From contig CM059586.1 in assembly GCA_030407085.1 (NCBI GenBank), positions 86,363,501-86,427,500 on the forward strand: a stretch of 64,000 nt of DNA. Direction: 5' to 3'. Position 1 is the first letter of the stretch. The number at the start of each line of letters is the position of its first letter. The DNA is from Trichopria drosophilae (Eukaryota > Arthropoda > Insecta > Hymenoptera > Diapriidae). Positions 35,696-46,398 of the stretch are shown here, piece by piece. Under the pieces are notes generated by a model. It did not search any database. It was given only the letters and a program-made list of their open reading frames with translations, and had not been told where the DNA came from. Made by a program: the position numbers and the translations under genes.

Positions 35696-36128
35696 ACAAA
35701 CAAAGAGCACAGTTGAAATCTGATGTATATGTACTTTCATGTCAAAGTATCTTGAACCTTGAATGTTATACATTGTTTACTCCAACCCGACTATGTACCC
35801 TATCGAAATGAGTATACATTATGTATTTGTTGATAAATACTATAACAGTATCGAAACTGTTCTACTTTACGATTAGAAAAATTATTGTTGCACTAGAAAA
35901 AAATCTCATGATCAGTAATATGCTTCGCTCAAACAATTTATGAATGAAATGGTACTCATAAATTATTTCTTATAGATATATTTCCGGCTTTATTTGTATC
36001 AAAATTATTCTATACAAATTTTGGAAGACGCTAAATTAAAAATTAAATTATTAGAATGAATATTACAATAACTGTTAAACTGGAAGGCTTTATAAAAATA
36101 AAAATAATTAAATTACTTAAATTTATAT
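35696..36128. other. spacer and 3' flank of the second secreted-protein gene
   Basis: On the minus strand AATAAA lies at 35989-35994, about 135 nt beyond the stop codon at 36129, and could be the poly(A) signal of that gene. Otherwise the stretch is featureless. Confidence 0.4.
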
Positions 36129-39083
36129 TTATGTGGTGGTGGGTGTGCTGGGAGTAGTGGTGGTAACAGTTGGTGCCATCGAAGGTATGGTCGTCGGTAA
36201 AGAGCTTCCAGAAGTATTGCTGTTTACATCTACAGTTGAAACTCCTTCACTTGAAACACTGGATGTAGTAGATGTAGTAAATGTCACTGGCGGCGTAGCA
36301 TCTATTGAAGTCAATGTCGGACCACCAAAACCTAGTAAAATTTATTTGTAATGGTTATTCACTGTACATCTACTATTATAATTAAGTGTTAACAAGTATG
36401 CTGCAGTGTAGTAATTTATCATATATTACTAATCGTAAAATTTGAAATAAAGATATGATCAGGTGATTAATTGCAGGTGTTTGGGATAAAGGCTCCTCCT
36501 ACACCCCTCCTTGATTTTGTATTTAGAAATGTGCGCCATATTCAGTAAGAAATCAATAGAGAGTATAAACAATGCAAACGAAGGGAAAAATAGACTACCT
36601 TTGTTGGTACGCATATGGATTGGAATCTAGAGTATACGAATTACTATCTCACGATGCTAAAAATAAAATCGTACACAACACAATCTTAGAACCCAAAAGT
36701 ATTTCATGATGATTTGAAGTTTATATTTTATAAAAAATTGGAATTAATTGATAAATGTCACATTTGGACGTCCTCAAGAGCTCCCCAGGACATCCCCGGA
36801 CGGATTTTTCTGTTCAGGCGATTATTCTAGGAATTTCATTTGTTCTTTTATTGGTCCTGGTCTAGACGGAATTCAATATTTGTTGGGTATTATTTTAGCA
36901 ATAAATGAGCAACAATTAGCACTTCGTTTGTGCGAAGAACCAACTTATTTTTTTTTAAATATAGGAAGCAGTTGGGCGGGGATCTATATTTTTTGTGCAA
37001 TCTTTTAGCAACAAATTAGCAACAATTAGCTATATACTTGTTTTGTTCATAGTGTGTTTATTTCCATTTTCATAGCTACATTTTGCCAGCTTTTGTGCAA
37101 GTTAGCAAAACCTGCTTTTTTTAATATGAGAGCAACGAATATGGCAATGGAGCAACTTTTGATCAATAATTATTGAGGAACGAATGTTGGTTCTAGTTTG
37201 GTTCGGTTCTGCCATAGGTGCTTTGCTAGTTTTTTGTTTCTAATATTTCCATGCAGATAAAAGTTAATTTACTATTAGGTACAATATTGTTGATTATCAG
37301 GGATGACTTTATAAAATATACATTTTTCGCTCGATACTTCATTTCATCGAACGCTGGGTTTTTAACATTAACAAAATTTGTTATCAAACAGCATTAGTAA
37401 CGTTTCTACGTTTTGTACTGAATCTTAATTAAATAATAATTAAATACTAAAAAAGTTCTTATACGAATTTTTTTATAAAAATACAAAAAAGAAACTAAAT
37501 CTAGCATTAACCCTTTATGGATACAATTTGAGTTTTCGAATTTTCTTACTTCTATGCAGTTCCAAAAGTAACAAAAACTAGAGAAAAGGTTATTGAAAAT
37601 CTATATTCGACTATTTTTGAGTATGTCTTTCGATGCATATTTCAAAGCAACATTTTTGCATTTAAGCATCTTTTCTTTTTACATGAAATCTTTTAAAATC
37701 GTGCAATTAGAAATCAAACTAATAAGTTACGGGTTGATAAAAACTAATTTTGATATATCGAATCCAATATGTCGTTCAAAATGGTACGATTTCAAGGTAA
37801 ACTTTCAGAATTTGGTAAAGAAAATTTTTTAATGAAATAGCAGTTACAGTTCTGAATTTGAAGGGTTTGGTTTAATATTACCAACTCGTCACACCCAACG
37901 TTTTAACAAAATTTTGGGCCCTATTCAGTAGGTTCTATAGAGAAAGAAAAAAACTACTAAATCCTCAAAGACATGATAAAGCATTATGTATATTGTTTAT
38001 TTATGTACAATTCAATGCAAAAAAATGTAGTTGGAACACAGCTGACCAATACTAAGATAATCTCCATTTATTAAAATATTACATAAACTACTAAGCTTTT
38101 TAGTACCAAAATTGATGGTATCTTTTTGTTATATTAGTTGTTAATATTTCGTCTCCTAAAATGCGATTTATCAAATATAAAAGTCTTAAAATTTAAAATT
38201 CTGTCGAGTGTGAAGCATATGTTTAGTGAATGCAGTATGGTTCATGTCTTCTTTCCTTCCCATTTTTATGTTCCTATATTGTTTTTGATGTATATTTTTG
38301 TCTAAACAAAATACGTTGTTTTACATTCACTATACACAATTTTGGTAAATTGTGTAAACATTTAAGTTTGCCAATCAAGTCAATTATTTTGAAAATCCCG
38401 GTTATTTTTTTACAAGGGTAAAATTGAAGTTACATTTAAAATAGGGCGGCAACGCATAAATTATTTAATGTCTGTTTGAAAATAAATATAAACTTTCGTT
38501 CAATTCCTACTAAAATGTCTAGTAATAAAATATCCCACTAACTAAAACCATTTATATACATATATTAATAAAGAATAAAACCTGGTGTAGGGTTGGTGAT
38601 TGATGGCAATGTGGTGGTTGACGCTGCTGATTTGCAACTAAATATACAGTATTTCCATGCAAAATACGTAAACAGTCTTGTAGATGAATTTTTACAAAAG
38701 TGGTTGCAGAACATTTCGTTCAATTTTTCGTAAGATATTCCAAAGCGAAGAGTACTCTCAGTTGCTTCTGTCGCTGAAACGTTCCATGGATTCTAAAAGA
38801 ATTAATGCGTTTTTATTATAAGTATCTAAAAAAATATATTGAAAATCCGCTTTAGATTTAAACTTAATCAAGAAATTAAAATTTTATAACTTACTAACTT
38901 TAAGGATATTCGGAATTAGAAAAGCATTCAATCAAATTATTAATTAAATTGTTATTTATTACTTCACACTGTTTTTGTACATTATCTGAGTTTTACGTAA
39001 CAAATATGTCTTTGAAAAATACGTACATTTTGCACACTGATGGTTAAAACAATAATGCAGATGTAAAAGACGGAAGAAAACAT
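36129..39083 (-). CDS. small secreted Cx3C-x15-Cx3C protein with Thr/Ser/Pro tail, family member 2 (three exons)
   Basis: I do not recognise this family. Exon 1 is 39027-39083, a 19-codon signal peptide (MFSSVFYICIIVLTISVQN) ending AAT|GTACGT in phase 0. Exon 2 is 38582-38792, entered from TTCTTTTAG in phase 0, 70 codons plus one base, ending CCAG|GTTTTA. Exon 3 is 36129-36331, entered from TTTTACTAG, and completes a glycine codon. The product is 156 residues and probably secreted. Cysteines at 48, 52, 68 and 72 form Cx3C-x15-Cx3C. From about residue 75 the tail is rich in Thr, Ser and Pro, as in heavily O-glycosylated mucin-like regions. Signal exon, phase and cysteine layout match the gene at 30747-33158. 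The exon 2 donor is weak; unspliced, exon 2 would read six more codons to a stop at 38565-38567, giving a short-tailed isoform. Intron 2 (2250 nt) contains a MITE fragment. Confidence 0.65.
36757..36815. repeat. GGACGTCCTC-family fragment in an intron
   Basis: ACATTTGGACGTCCTCAAGA, GCTCCCCAGGACATCCCC and GGACGG match one arm of the 4813-5012 foldback element. The other arm is absent. It lies in intron 2 of the gene at 36129-39083. Confidence 0.6.
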
Positions 39084-39119
39084 TATACACTGCCTGTATT
39101 TAAAGCAAACGAAATACAA

Positions 39120-39152
39120 TGAATTACCATAAGGAAGATATTACTTTATATA
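39120..39152 (-). promoter_or_regulatory. TATA box and initiator of the second secreted-protein gene
   Basis: On the minus strand TATATAAAG starts at 39152, and TTCATTG has its A at 39120, 32 bp downstream. The leader to the ATG at 39083 is about 37 nt. Spacing and layout parallel the promoter at 33215-33246. Confidence 0.6.
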
Positions 39153-40029
39153 GAAACTTTAGCCAGATTTATTACGACACCCGTATGCCTCTGTCCGTTA
39201 AAACATAATGACAAATGTGCAACTTTAATTCAGTTTAAAAACCAGTCTCCAGGCGATAAAACGAAATATAAACTACTATCTACAAGATTTGTGAAACAAT
39301 CCTGGAAATAAAACATTATTGTCACTATTTACTACTGTTTTGCAATTTAATACGACGACAAGAAAATATATAATAAAATGAGATCGTGCGGCATAATCGA
39401 GGCACTAAAATTATAGTTTTTACCACTTTCCTTACTTATTTCGTAAAATTTTGGTGTAATGTTTTATACATTGGTAAAACTCCCTCCCTAACCCCAACCC
39501 CTGTCATCACTTTATGGTAATTTTTAAAACTGTAATCGATGTTGACCTGCCAAATCACCACATTAGAGGGAGTGACCTTATTTTCTGTTAATTATTTAAT
39601 AATGTTATCCATAGCCGTTGATTAAGATTTAGTAATGTTTATTTACTTTTCGCGTAGGAATTTACATCATTATATTAAATATTAATTCAACAAACTTTAA
39701 GTTGGTATTACGATGACATCGACACTTCCTTTGAAATAAAATATTACCTAGTAAAATGTATGTAACCGAAGTACGAGTTGTCGCCGCTAGTGAGTGATTA
39801 TGAACATTTTTGCGCTATTGGTGAAATATGCTAACGCCCAATGTGCATTATTCTTTTTTGTACCAAAGTATCATTTCTGTTTCATCAATCGATGTAGTTA
39901 TGTACTGAAATCATATTGAACAGAAAATAATAATAAATACTAGTTTAGGAGCAATAAATACTAGTTTAAATCCCAAAAAGAAGAGTTTCTTAAAAATTGT
40001 TTAAATGTGTCGAACCATATCGAAAAAGA
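39153..40029. other. AT-rich spacer, nothing recognised
   Basis: No gene, RNA gene or repeat that I can support lies upstream of the second secreted-protein gene here. Confidence 0.4.
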
Positions 40030-40354
40030 CTAAAATAAAATCACTTTTCTTGGATTAACTTCGATAAGAACAGAAAGGTTATCTCTTTTGGCATATTCAA
40101 GATAATTTCTGAATTTCATACAATGTATTCCCTTTATTTTATCTACATCCATCGCCTTTGATCTGACTTTTAGTTTTATTATAAAACTGAATGAGGAGGT
40201 GCGGATCGGTGGAATGAAATTTACTAACCAATAATGTACCGTGTTCACTTTCCCGAAAACCAAGTTCAAACTTGAAATAAACTATTAAGATTAGATGTAA
40301 GCACAGTGAAACCTCTAAGTCATTCTTGGGATTAGTAGTGAAGACTGGAAGCAT
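40030..40354 (-). pseudogene. possible decayed piggyBac-like transposase fragment
   Basis: Two overlapping minus-strand frames (40139-40354 and 40030-40269) look like one protein broken by a frameshift near 40155. The first frame contains LLVSKFHS and then PHLLIQFYNKTK. The second supplies AMDVDKIKG directly after. In piggyBac transposases a leucine-rich L-S-x-x-H-S stretch is followed by a Y-N-x-T-K motif, then the third catalytic aspartate (G-x-V-D-x-x-D). The order fits, but the match is short. It is about 3.6 kb from the intact transposase and on the other strand. Confidence 0.3.
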
Positions 40355-40822
40355 TGAAGTTTCCCTTGAAGGGTTGTATAGAGCTCAGTTTGTATAGCGT
40401 AGTTATTTTCATTATAATATTGTATAAAATGGACAAATTTTTCAAAAATGCTCAGGCATAGGTGCAAGATTTACAAAAATTACATTTTTTACATTTCAAC
40501 TTCAAGCAACGAAGGAAAAAAATGAAAGGTTCATATTGTACTATTTCCGAGGTTGCTCTTTTGAATGGTGCTGTCAAAATTTGTCTAAATTTACAACGAG
40601 TATGTGTTTCACGGAATGCGTATTTAAAAACCTCGATTTTTGTTGGCGTACGCTTTTGGTAATTTAATCTTTTCGCCCTCATGCCGCGCTGTGAATGCTC
40701 GAAATTATGTTTGAATCGTGGAGCCGATAGTTGATACAAATATATGCTGATAGATTTTTTAAATTCATGATGGCATAATCGGAGTGTTGAACGTAATTTT
40801 TCCAAAATTTTAATACAGCTAA

Positions 40823-40878
40823 TTCGAAAGAGCGACCTCAAAACTAGTCGGGTATGAATGTCTGCATTTTTTAAACCT
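40823..40878 (+). repeat. dispersed repeat (GAGCGACCTCAAAACTAG), copy 2
   Basis: ATTCGAAAGAGCGACCTCAA, AACTAGTCGGGTATG and a following TTTAAA run match 11612-11670. The 129-codon minus-strand frame overlapping this area is not taken as a gene. Confidence 0.5.
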
Positions 40879-40879
40879 T

Positions 40880-42028
40880 TTATTGTCTAAATAAAACAAT
40901 GCTGAACCCCCTGCGCAAATTGTGCAGATTTGGGACGTAAAGGATATCGCTAACAATTCAAATTTATTACAAGATTAAATTATTATTAACAAAATGTAAT
41001 ATGCATTTCAATTTCGTAATTCCAGATGGCTTCTTTAAAAATGGCCGGTTTGTCAGTATGTTACATTTGCAATTCAGAAAATGGGTATACCATACAATAA
41101 CTATATTTTCTATGGCAAGAAGTTTTTTAGTTATCAATTTTATTACAGCTATTTTTACAACTTAGGTATATTTAAAGTGACTATCCTATTGCGAAACTGC
41201 GGTACATTTAATACTTAAATATCCGCTTTATAAAGTAGCGGATATTTAAGTATTTTGATATCCTAAACAGAACAACGCCATGATTTGATTACTACCGATT
41301 AGATAATTTAACTATTTTTGTAGTTCCGTGTTGTACATACTAAGTCCGCGTTAATTCTGTCGATTGGGAGTAACCTACAGGTATCATATCGCCACCTGTT
41401 GGCATCGTTTGGAATAACCGGCCTACAAGGTGAATATTATCGATCGGGTAACTTTTGCTTCCAATTTTCAACGTACAAAATTGTATTGGATAATATTTTA
41501 TATAATATACATGACGCTGAATTTAGAATTTATTAAAATTCCACCGGTAATTTTACACGTTATCCATACGCAAATGACAACTCTTTTGGCAAGTTATTCA
41601 ATCTGTGGAGTTGTACAAGTTGAATTAAACAAATAAGGCGACTTAGAAACTTCTCTCTGCCAAAAAATCGATTAACCCAAAAGAAAAATAACTCAGAATT
41701 ATTGAAATTCGCAGTATTTCTTTTAATCCTATTTCTGAATGTTTCTGTATCGTTCAATGGAGTACTTGGGAAAGACATGCAATTTGATCCCATACATATC
41801 ATGATATATATCCTGGACCTTTTTATTCAGATGATATGATATTCTACATATCATTCGCCGCCAATGAAAAATTACTTTTTTCTGTTATATTTTTATTCCA
41901 TAGTTTAAATCCATTACTTGCATTCAAAATGTAATGTCCACGAGATGTTTAAAGTTTCTAAACTTAAAAAAATAACATATAGATATAGGCTTATGGTATA
42001 CATGTCATTAAAATAGTACTTTTCGGTC
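40880..42028. other. spacer, nothing recognised
   Basis: AT-rich. The frames at 41430-41636 and 41560-41802 overlap on opposite strands and have no domain. A small palindrome around 41221-41250 (ATACTTAAATATCCGC / GCGGATATTTAAGTAT) is the only structure noticed. Confidence 0.4.
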
Positions 42029-42275
42029 CTAGGCTGTAAAGTTCAATTTTACGGACCGAGTGGAGATTGTGCGTCCGCTAGTCCTCGGACGCACAATCTC
42101 CAAACCGGGGTCGTAAAATTTTACGGCCGAGGAGCTAACACAATTTTTTGATGCACTGTTTGCAAATGTAGGCACTTTACCGACTGTTTTTAGTCCAAAA
42201 TGTGCAGAGATCAGTCCGTAAAATCACACTTTATGGACTAAAATGAGTCCGTAAAGTGTCTACTTTACGGACACG
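42029..42275. mobile_element. hairpin-rich element with CGTAAA motifs
   Basis: It contains a perfect 16-bp stem with an 8-nt loop (GGAGATTGTGCGTCCG at 42062-42077, complement at 42086-42101). An imperfect TTTTACGGACC / GGTCGTAAAA pair surrounds it. A second perfect hairpin, GTCCGTAAAGT-gtct-ACTTTACGGAC, lies at 42247-42272, next to an AGTCCGTAAA ... TTTATGGACT pair. The repeated GTCCGTAAA motif in both orientations suggests a foldback transposon. Outer ends are not resolved. Confidence 0.5.
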
Positions 42276-42279
42276 TATA

Positions 42280-43978
42280 TCAAAAAAGAAATTCTTGAAT
42301 AAAATCGAATTTTGAATACACAAAAGTTGCATGAAAGTTACACGAACCTATGTAATTTTTACGGAAACATTATTGGGACCCCCTCTTTCGATTCACTCAG
42401 CAATTACATATAAAGTGTAGAGATTTATAATAACTCCGCAAAATTCTTTATTTACACGATACATTAATGTTTGCCATACGTTTAAACTGGAAAACTTAAT
42501 CCTTTGCAATAAGTAAATTTGACAATTTTCTAAAATTACTCAAAATTTTACATATCATCAGAAAAACACAGTCGGTAAGTTCTGAGCATGTACCGTCGAT
42601 CGATAAATGTTGGTGGAGCAAATACGCCTCCATCAATCAGCGCCATCCTCGCAATTGAAACGTGCAGAATCGGAACTAGACACATATTGCACTGACTGAC
42701 TCAGTAGCGTCCCGGCCCACGTTCAGGAATTGTCGTGTGACGTATAGGACTTTTTAAGAAACAACTTTTTTAAGATTCCATCAAACTGGTGATCGATTCC
42801 CATTTCCTAGCTACTCCGAACTACGTAAGTTTGTACATCGTCTATATTTTAGTGAGATCTGCTTCTGGTCATCACGTCATTTTACTGATTGTCAGAGTTC
42901 TCGTGTCCCATGTCGGTAACCTTGTCAACTTGAACACCGTGGCGCCGCTCTCACATTGTTTACACTTTCTACACATGCCGGAAAAGTCCACGCATTTTGG
43001 AGATGTCAAATCGCTGTCAATTCCAAAATGATACTAATTTTCAATATCGATCCGGTCAAAATGTTCATTTAAGTTTCAAACATGTCGATATTTGTATTGT
43101 TATTTTATATAATCATTACGACCCATTTTAATTTTGCTGCAAATAATTTTTTGTGTTATTCTTCCAAATTTTAGTAACAGTTATTTTGTAAGCATATTTT
43201 GATTGGCCACTAGACATATTTAAGTTCGGACATTTGTTGTTGACTAGAAAAGGTACAACCGATAACCGTTGAATTCATCTCAGTGGTAAAAACTCGAATT
43301 ATTTACCTACATATAACCTATAAGGTCATGTTTGCACAAACATCCCTTATTTCAAATCCATTTAATTTTGATTTTGTACCGTAAAACGTCGGAATAGAAA
43401 GTTGTACAACAAAAAATAAGGTACATAAATTAGAATTTTTTCTCCATTACAAACCAAATTTTTAAAGGTGACCTCAACATGTATTGACGTAGATTACCTT
43501 TACTAGTTTCGACTCGAACATTTTTGTCCAAATTGATGTGTAGACATTTAATTTTATTGTTTTGTCTGGAATTGATTTGTAAAATAACATGCAAGTGGTA
43601 TGAAATGAAGGACGTCGCAACTTTCGTTAATAAGTCTTGCATAAATTCCACTCCTCATTCGACAGAGGGATTAAGGGGGCGGAGTCCCCAGGTGGGCTTG
43701 GCGGCAGAAGGCCGCAGAAGCGAAGTTCCTAGCTCACATTGCATATTACATTTTAAACCCGAAACTATGAAAATCAATACTGTTAAGTCTGTCTCAAAGT
43801 ATTGCGTGTTTAGTTTTTGCGAATGCGTGATTCCCTTACCCTTCTCGAAATTGTATCTTCGCAGTAGTATTAACTCCGGTGTACATAAAAAATGTTAACC
43901 CCTGTTTCACTCCCAAATTTAAAGAATTTATAAATATCCAATGAGCCATGAAACTAAACAATGATATTTTACAGATAA
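42280..43978. other. spacer upstream of the transposase; GC-rich patch at 43660-43735
   Basis: 43660-43735 is GC-rich (GGGGGCGGAGTCCCC, GGCGGCAGAAGGCCGC) and looks like repeat sequence. TTTTACAG directly before the transposase start (43967-43974) could be a 3' splice site of a leader intron. TTAACCCC at 43894 resembles a piggyBac-type TTAA plus CCC end, but no matching GGG-TTAA was found downstream. Confidence 0.4.
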
Positions 43979-45772
43979 ATGGATAACACGGATGACTATA
44001 AGGACCACAGTTGGCTTGTTGAAGCTGACGAAACAAAAGGTCACGAATACCACATGTGTCTCAGCGACGAGGACGATGAATTTTCCGACAACGAAATTCA
44101 GGAAATCCAACAGGACACAGAGAAATCCGATTCATCCGACGAAGAAATCGAATATAAAGAAGAGGAAAACGGCCCCTATTGCGCTTATGTTGTAGGTCGC
44201 GATAAATCGACGGTATGGAATACTACTCCTTTGAAAAATAGGCCAGATCGGGATGAACATCGGGAAATCAGTCCAGGCGTGAAGGATGAATGGCGTCATA
44301 GTAAAACCCCGAGCGATTGTTGGGGTCTTTTCTTCACGGACCAAATGGTACAAGAAATCGTCCATTTTACTAATTTAAACCTTCAAAATTTACGTAAAAA
44401 TTACAGCCGGGACCGCGATTGTCCGGATACGACAGTGGAGGAAGTCAAGGCACTTTTCGGGTTGTTGTACCTAGCTGGAGTCCTAAAGTCGTCGCATGTA
44501 AACCTAAAAGATCTATGGGATACGGATGGAACCACTCCAGACTATTTCCGTACCGTAATGACGTATACGAGATTTTACAAACTTCTCGCAGCCTTGAGGT
44601 TCGACGACATTCGGACGCTCCACGAGAGGAAAAAGTTCGATAAGTTGGCGCCAATTCGAACAATTTTTGACGCCTTTAACGATCGATGCGTGAAGGTGTA
44701 TACCCTGGGCCAGTTTGTTACGATCGATAAAATGATGGAGGCGTTCCGAGGTAAGTGCAGTTTCAAGCAACTGAATTGGAACAAGTTGGAAAAGTACGGG
44801 TTGAAAATTGATGCTGTAGTCGATTCACGTACCTTTTACGTTGGGAAAATGGAAGTCTGCTGCGGGCAGCAGCCTCCCGGAGCAACACAAGAGGACATTT
44901 TATCAGCAGGAGTAGTCAAGAGACTCCTACAACCTTTCGCTGATTCCTGGCGAAATGTAACAATGGATTCTTCGTACTGCTCCGTTCCCTTAGTGGAGGA
45001 ATTATTCGATAAATACAACACCACCGTAACAGCTACGCTTAGTAAAAAGTCACCTCAAATTCCATTAAAGTTCTTAAATACGAAACGGAGGACCTCAAAA
45101 AGCACCTTATGCGGTTTCCGAACGAACTGTACCTTAGTTTCCGACATGGTTAAAAAAAAAGAAAATCTTATCTTAATTTCATCGTTGCACGATCCAAATA
45201 AAATAAGTTACGATAAATCCAAATCTGACGTTTACGTCACGTACAATAATACAAAAGGTTGCGTTGACGCTGTCAGTAATATGAAAGAAGAATTTAGTGT
45301 AGCTAGAGTGTCCGGCCGTTGGCCGCATACAGTTTTTTTCGCCCTGATGAACATAGCGGGTATCAATAGTCACATTGTGTATAGAGAAAACAGTAGGATT
45401 ATTCAAACACGACGGGATTATTTAAAATCTTTAGCTAAAGAATTGAGCAAACCCTTCATGGTTACGAGGGCAGCTTCCAGTCACATTTCCCCGGAACTGC
45501 GAACGGCCATTAAACGGTATGCCGAAGTCGCAGAATCCGAACCTGACCCCATGCAACTTTTGCATATCGATTACGGTGGGAATATTAAAAAAGAAAAAGA
45601 AGACGACGATGAAGAGACAGGCGGAGTGGAAGACAGAAATGCTCGAGCCAAGTGCGCGTATTGTCCACGACGAAAAAACCGAAAAACCAAAGCGAGGTGT
45701 GCGGACTGTCAAATTCCGATTTGCAAAGAACATACAGAAGCAGTGTGCATTAAATGTCGCAAATTAGTGTGA
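43979..45772 (+). CDS. piggyBac-type DDD transposase, intact
   Basis: This 597-residue protein belongs to the piggyBac transposase family, which excises and inserts DNA at TTAA by a DDD-metal mechanism in the nucleus. The N-terminus (about 1-65) is acidic. The catalytic core carries the three expected aspartates: D250 in FVTIDKMM, D330 in NVTMDSSYCS and D430 in YNNTKGCVD. W448 in GRWP also matches the family pattern. The C-terminal module (559-593) has cysteine pairs 559/562, 574/577, 582 with H585, and 590/593, the zinc-binding fold that recognises terminal repeats in piggyBac. The start context AATAAATGG is good. The frame is uninterrupted and less AT-rich than its surroundings. An aspartate often found three residues after the third catalytic one is serine here (S433). 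No TIR/TTAA pair was found, so it could be a young element with unrecognised ends or a domesticated piggyBac-derived gene. Confidence 0.95.
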   Translation: MDNTDDYKDHSWLVEADETKGHEYHMCLSDEDDEFSDNEIQEIQQDTEKSDSSDEEIEYKEEENGPYCAYVVGRDKSTVWNTTPLKNRPDRDEHREISPGVKDEWRHSKTPSDCWGLFFTDQMVQEIVHFTNLNLQNLRKNYSRDRDCPDTTVEEVKALFGLLYLAGVLKSSHVNLKDLWDTDGTTPDYFRTVMTYTRFYKLLAALRFDDIRTLHERKKFDKLAPIRTIFDAFNDRCVKVYTLGQFVTIDKMMEAFRGKCSFKQLNWNKLEKYGLKIDAVVDSRTFYVGKMEVCCGQQPPGATQEDILSAGVVKRLLQPFADSWRNVTMDSSYCSVPLVEELFDKYNTTVTATLSKKSPQIPLKFLNTKRRTSKSTLCGFRTNCTLVSDMVKKKENLILISSLHDPNKISYDKSKSDVYVTYNNTKGCVDAVSNMKEEFSVARVSGRWPHTVFFALMNIAGINSHIVYRENSRIIQTRRDYLKSLAKELSKPFMVTRAASSHISPELRTAIKRYAEVAESEPDPMQLLHIDYGGNIKKEKEDDDEETGGVEDRNARAKCAYCPRRKNRKTKARCADCQIPICKEHTEAVCIKCRKLV

Positions 45773-45899
45773 TAAGCGAAACATTTTGTGATACAATTTA
45801 TTTTATTTATTATTTTTTACTCGTCGCGTAATTGTAAGTTATAAATAGAACTCCTGTACATTTCTCCCAATGAATGATAAATACACTATTTTTCGATAC

Positions 45900-45905
45900 A
45901 ATAAA
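45900..45905 (+). terminator. poly(A) signal of the transposase gene
   Basis: AATAAA lies 128 nt after the stop codon, followed by a T-rich stretch (TTTTATTTCTACTTT). This is a normal eukaryotic 3'-end arrangement. Confidence 0.6.
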
Positions 45906-46366
45906 CATCTCGATGAAACTACGTTTTATTTCTACTTTACCTTCTAGGATACTTTATCATCGGATGGTAATTCCATGTGTATTATCATCCAAGTGTCGAC
46001 ACCGATGGTAGGTAATGACGTTTCCTTACTGCAGAGGTAATATCACATAAATTATATTTCAGGAATGACAATCGGATTTCCCCGTCACCGAATCACTGCG
46101 TATAGTTATGAAAATTACTCTCTGTTTTAAAACGAAGAAAGCAGATTATGTTACTTTTTAGTGATTAGCGTAAATAATGACGATTCTAACGAATTCTATT
46201 ATTAATCAGATCTTATTGACTGATAAAATGTTGAGATTAGCCATTTTTAATTTGGTATATTACATATGTTAATTTATAATAGGTGTTTTATTACTATAAT
46301 AACACAGGTTTGCAAAAGACAAGACCTTAGATGTTATGGAGATGATGATCATTTATGAAGTAATTG

Positions 46367-46398
46367 TATATATAAAATCCGAAATCAGCATCAGTCTG
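46367..46398 (+). promoter_or_regulatory. candidate core promoter (TATA + TCAGTC)
   Basis: TATATATAAAA (46367-46377) is followed by TCAGTC with its A at 46393, 26 bp after the first T, and by an ATG 10 nt further on. The downstream frame closes after 8 codons. The spacing is a little short for TATA to start site. Confidence 0.3.

Noticed and set aside
39300..39420. Signal-peptide-like frame starting ATGCCGCACGATCTC on the minus strand as exon 1 of the second secreted-protein gene
   Set aside because: It meets an early stop, and its only possible donor gives the wrong phase. The exon at 39027-39083 has correct phase, donor and promoter.
40452..40841. 129-codon minus-strand open frame
   Set aside because: It overlaps an open plus-strand frame and a dispersed repeat (GAGCGACCTCAAAACTAG). 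The protein has no recognisable domain and its cysteines sit only in a low-complexity end.
43894..43905. TTAACCCC as the left end of a piggyBac transposon
   Set aside because: It is only 85 bp before the start codon and no matching inverted end with TTAA was found downstream of the gene.
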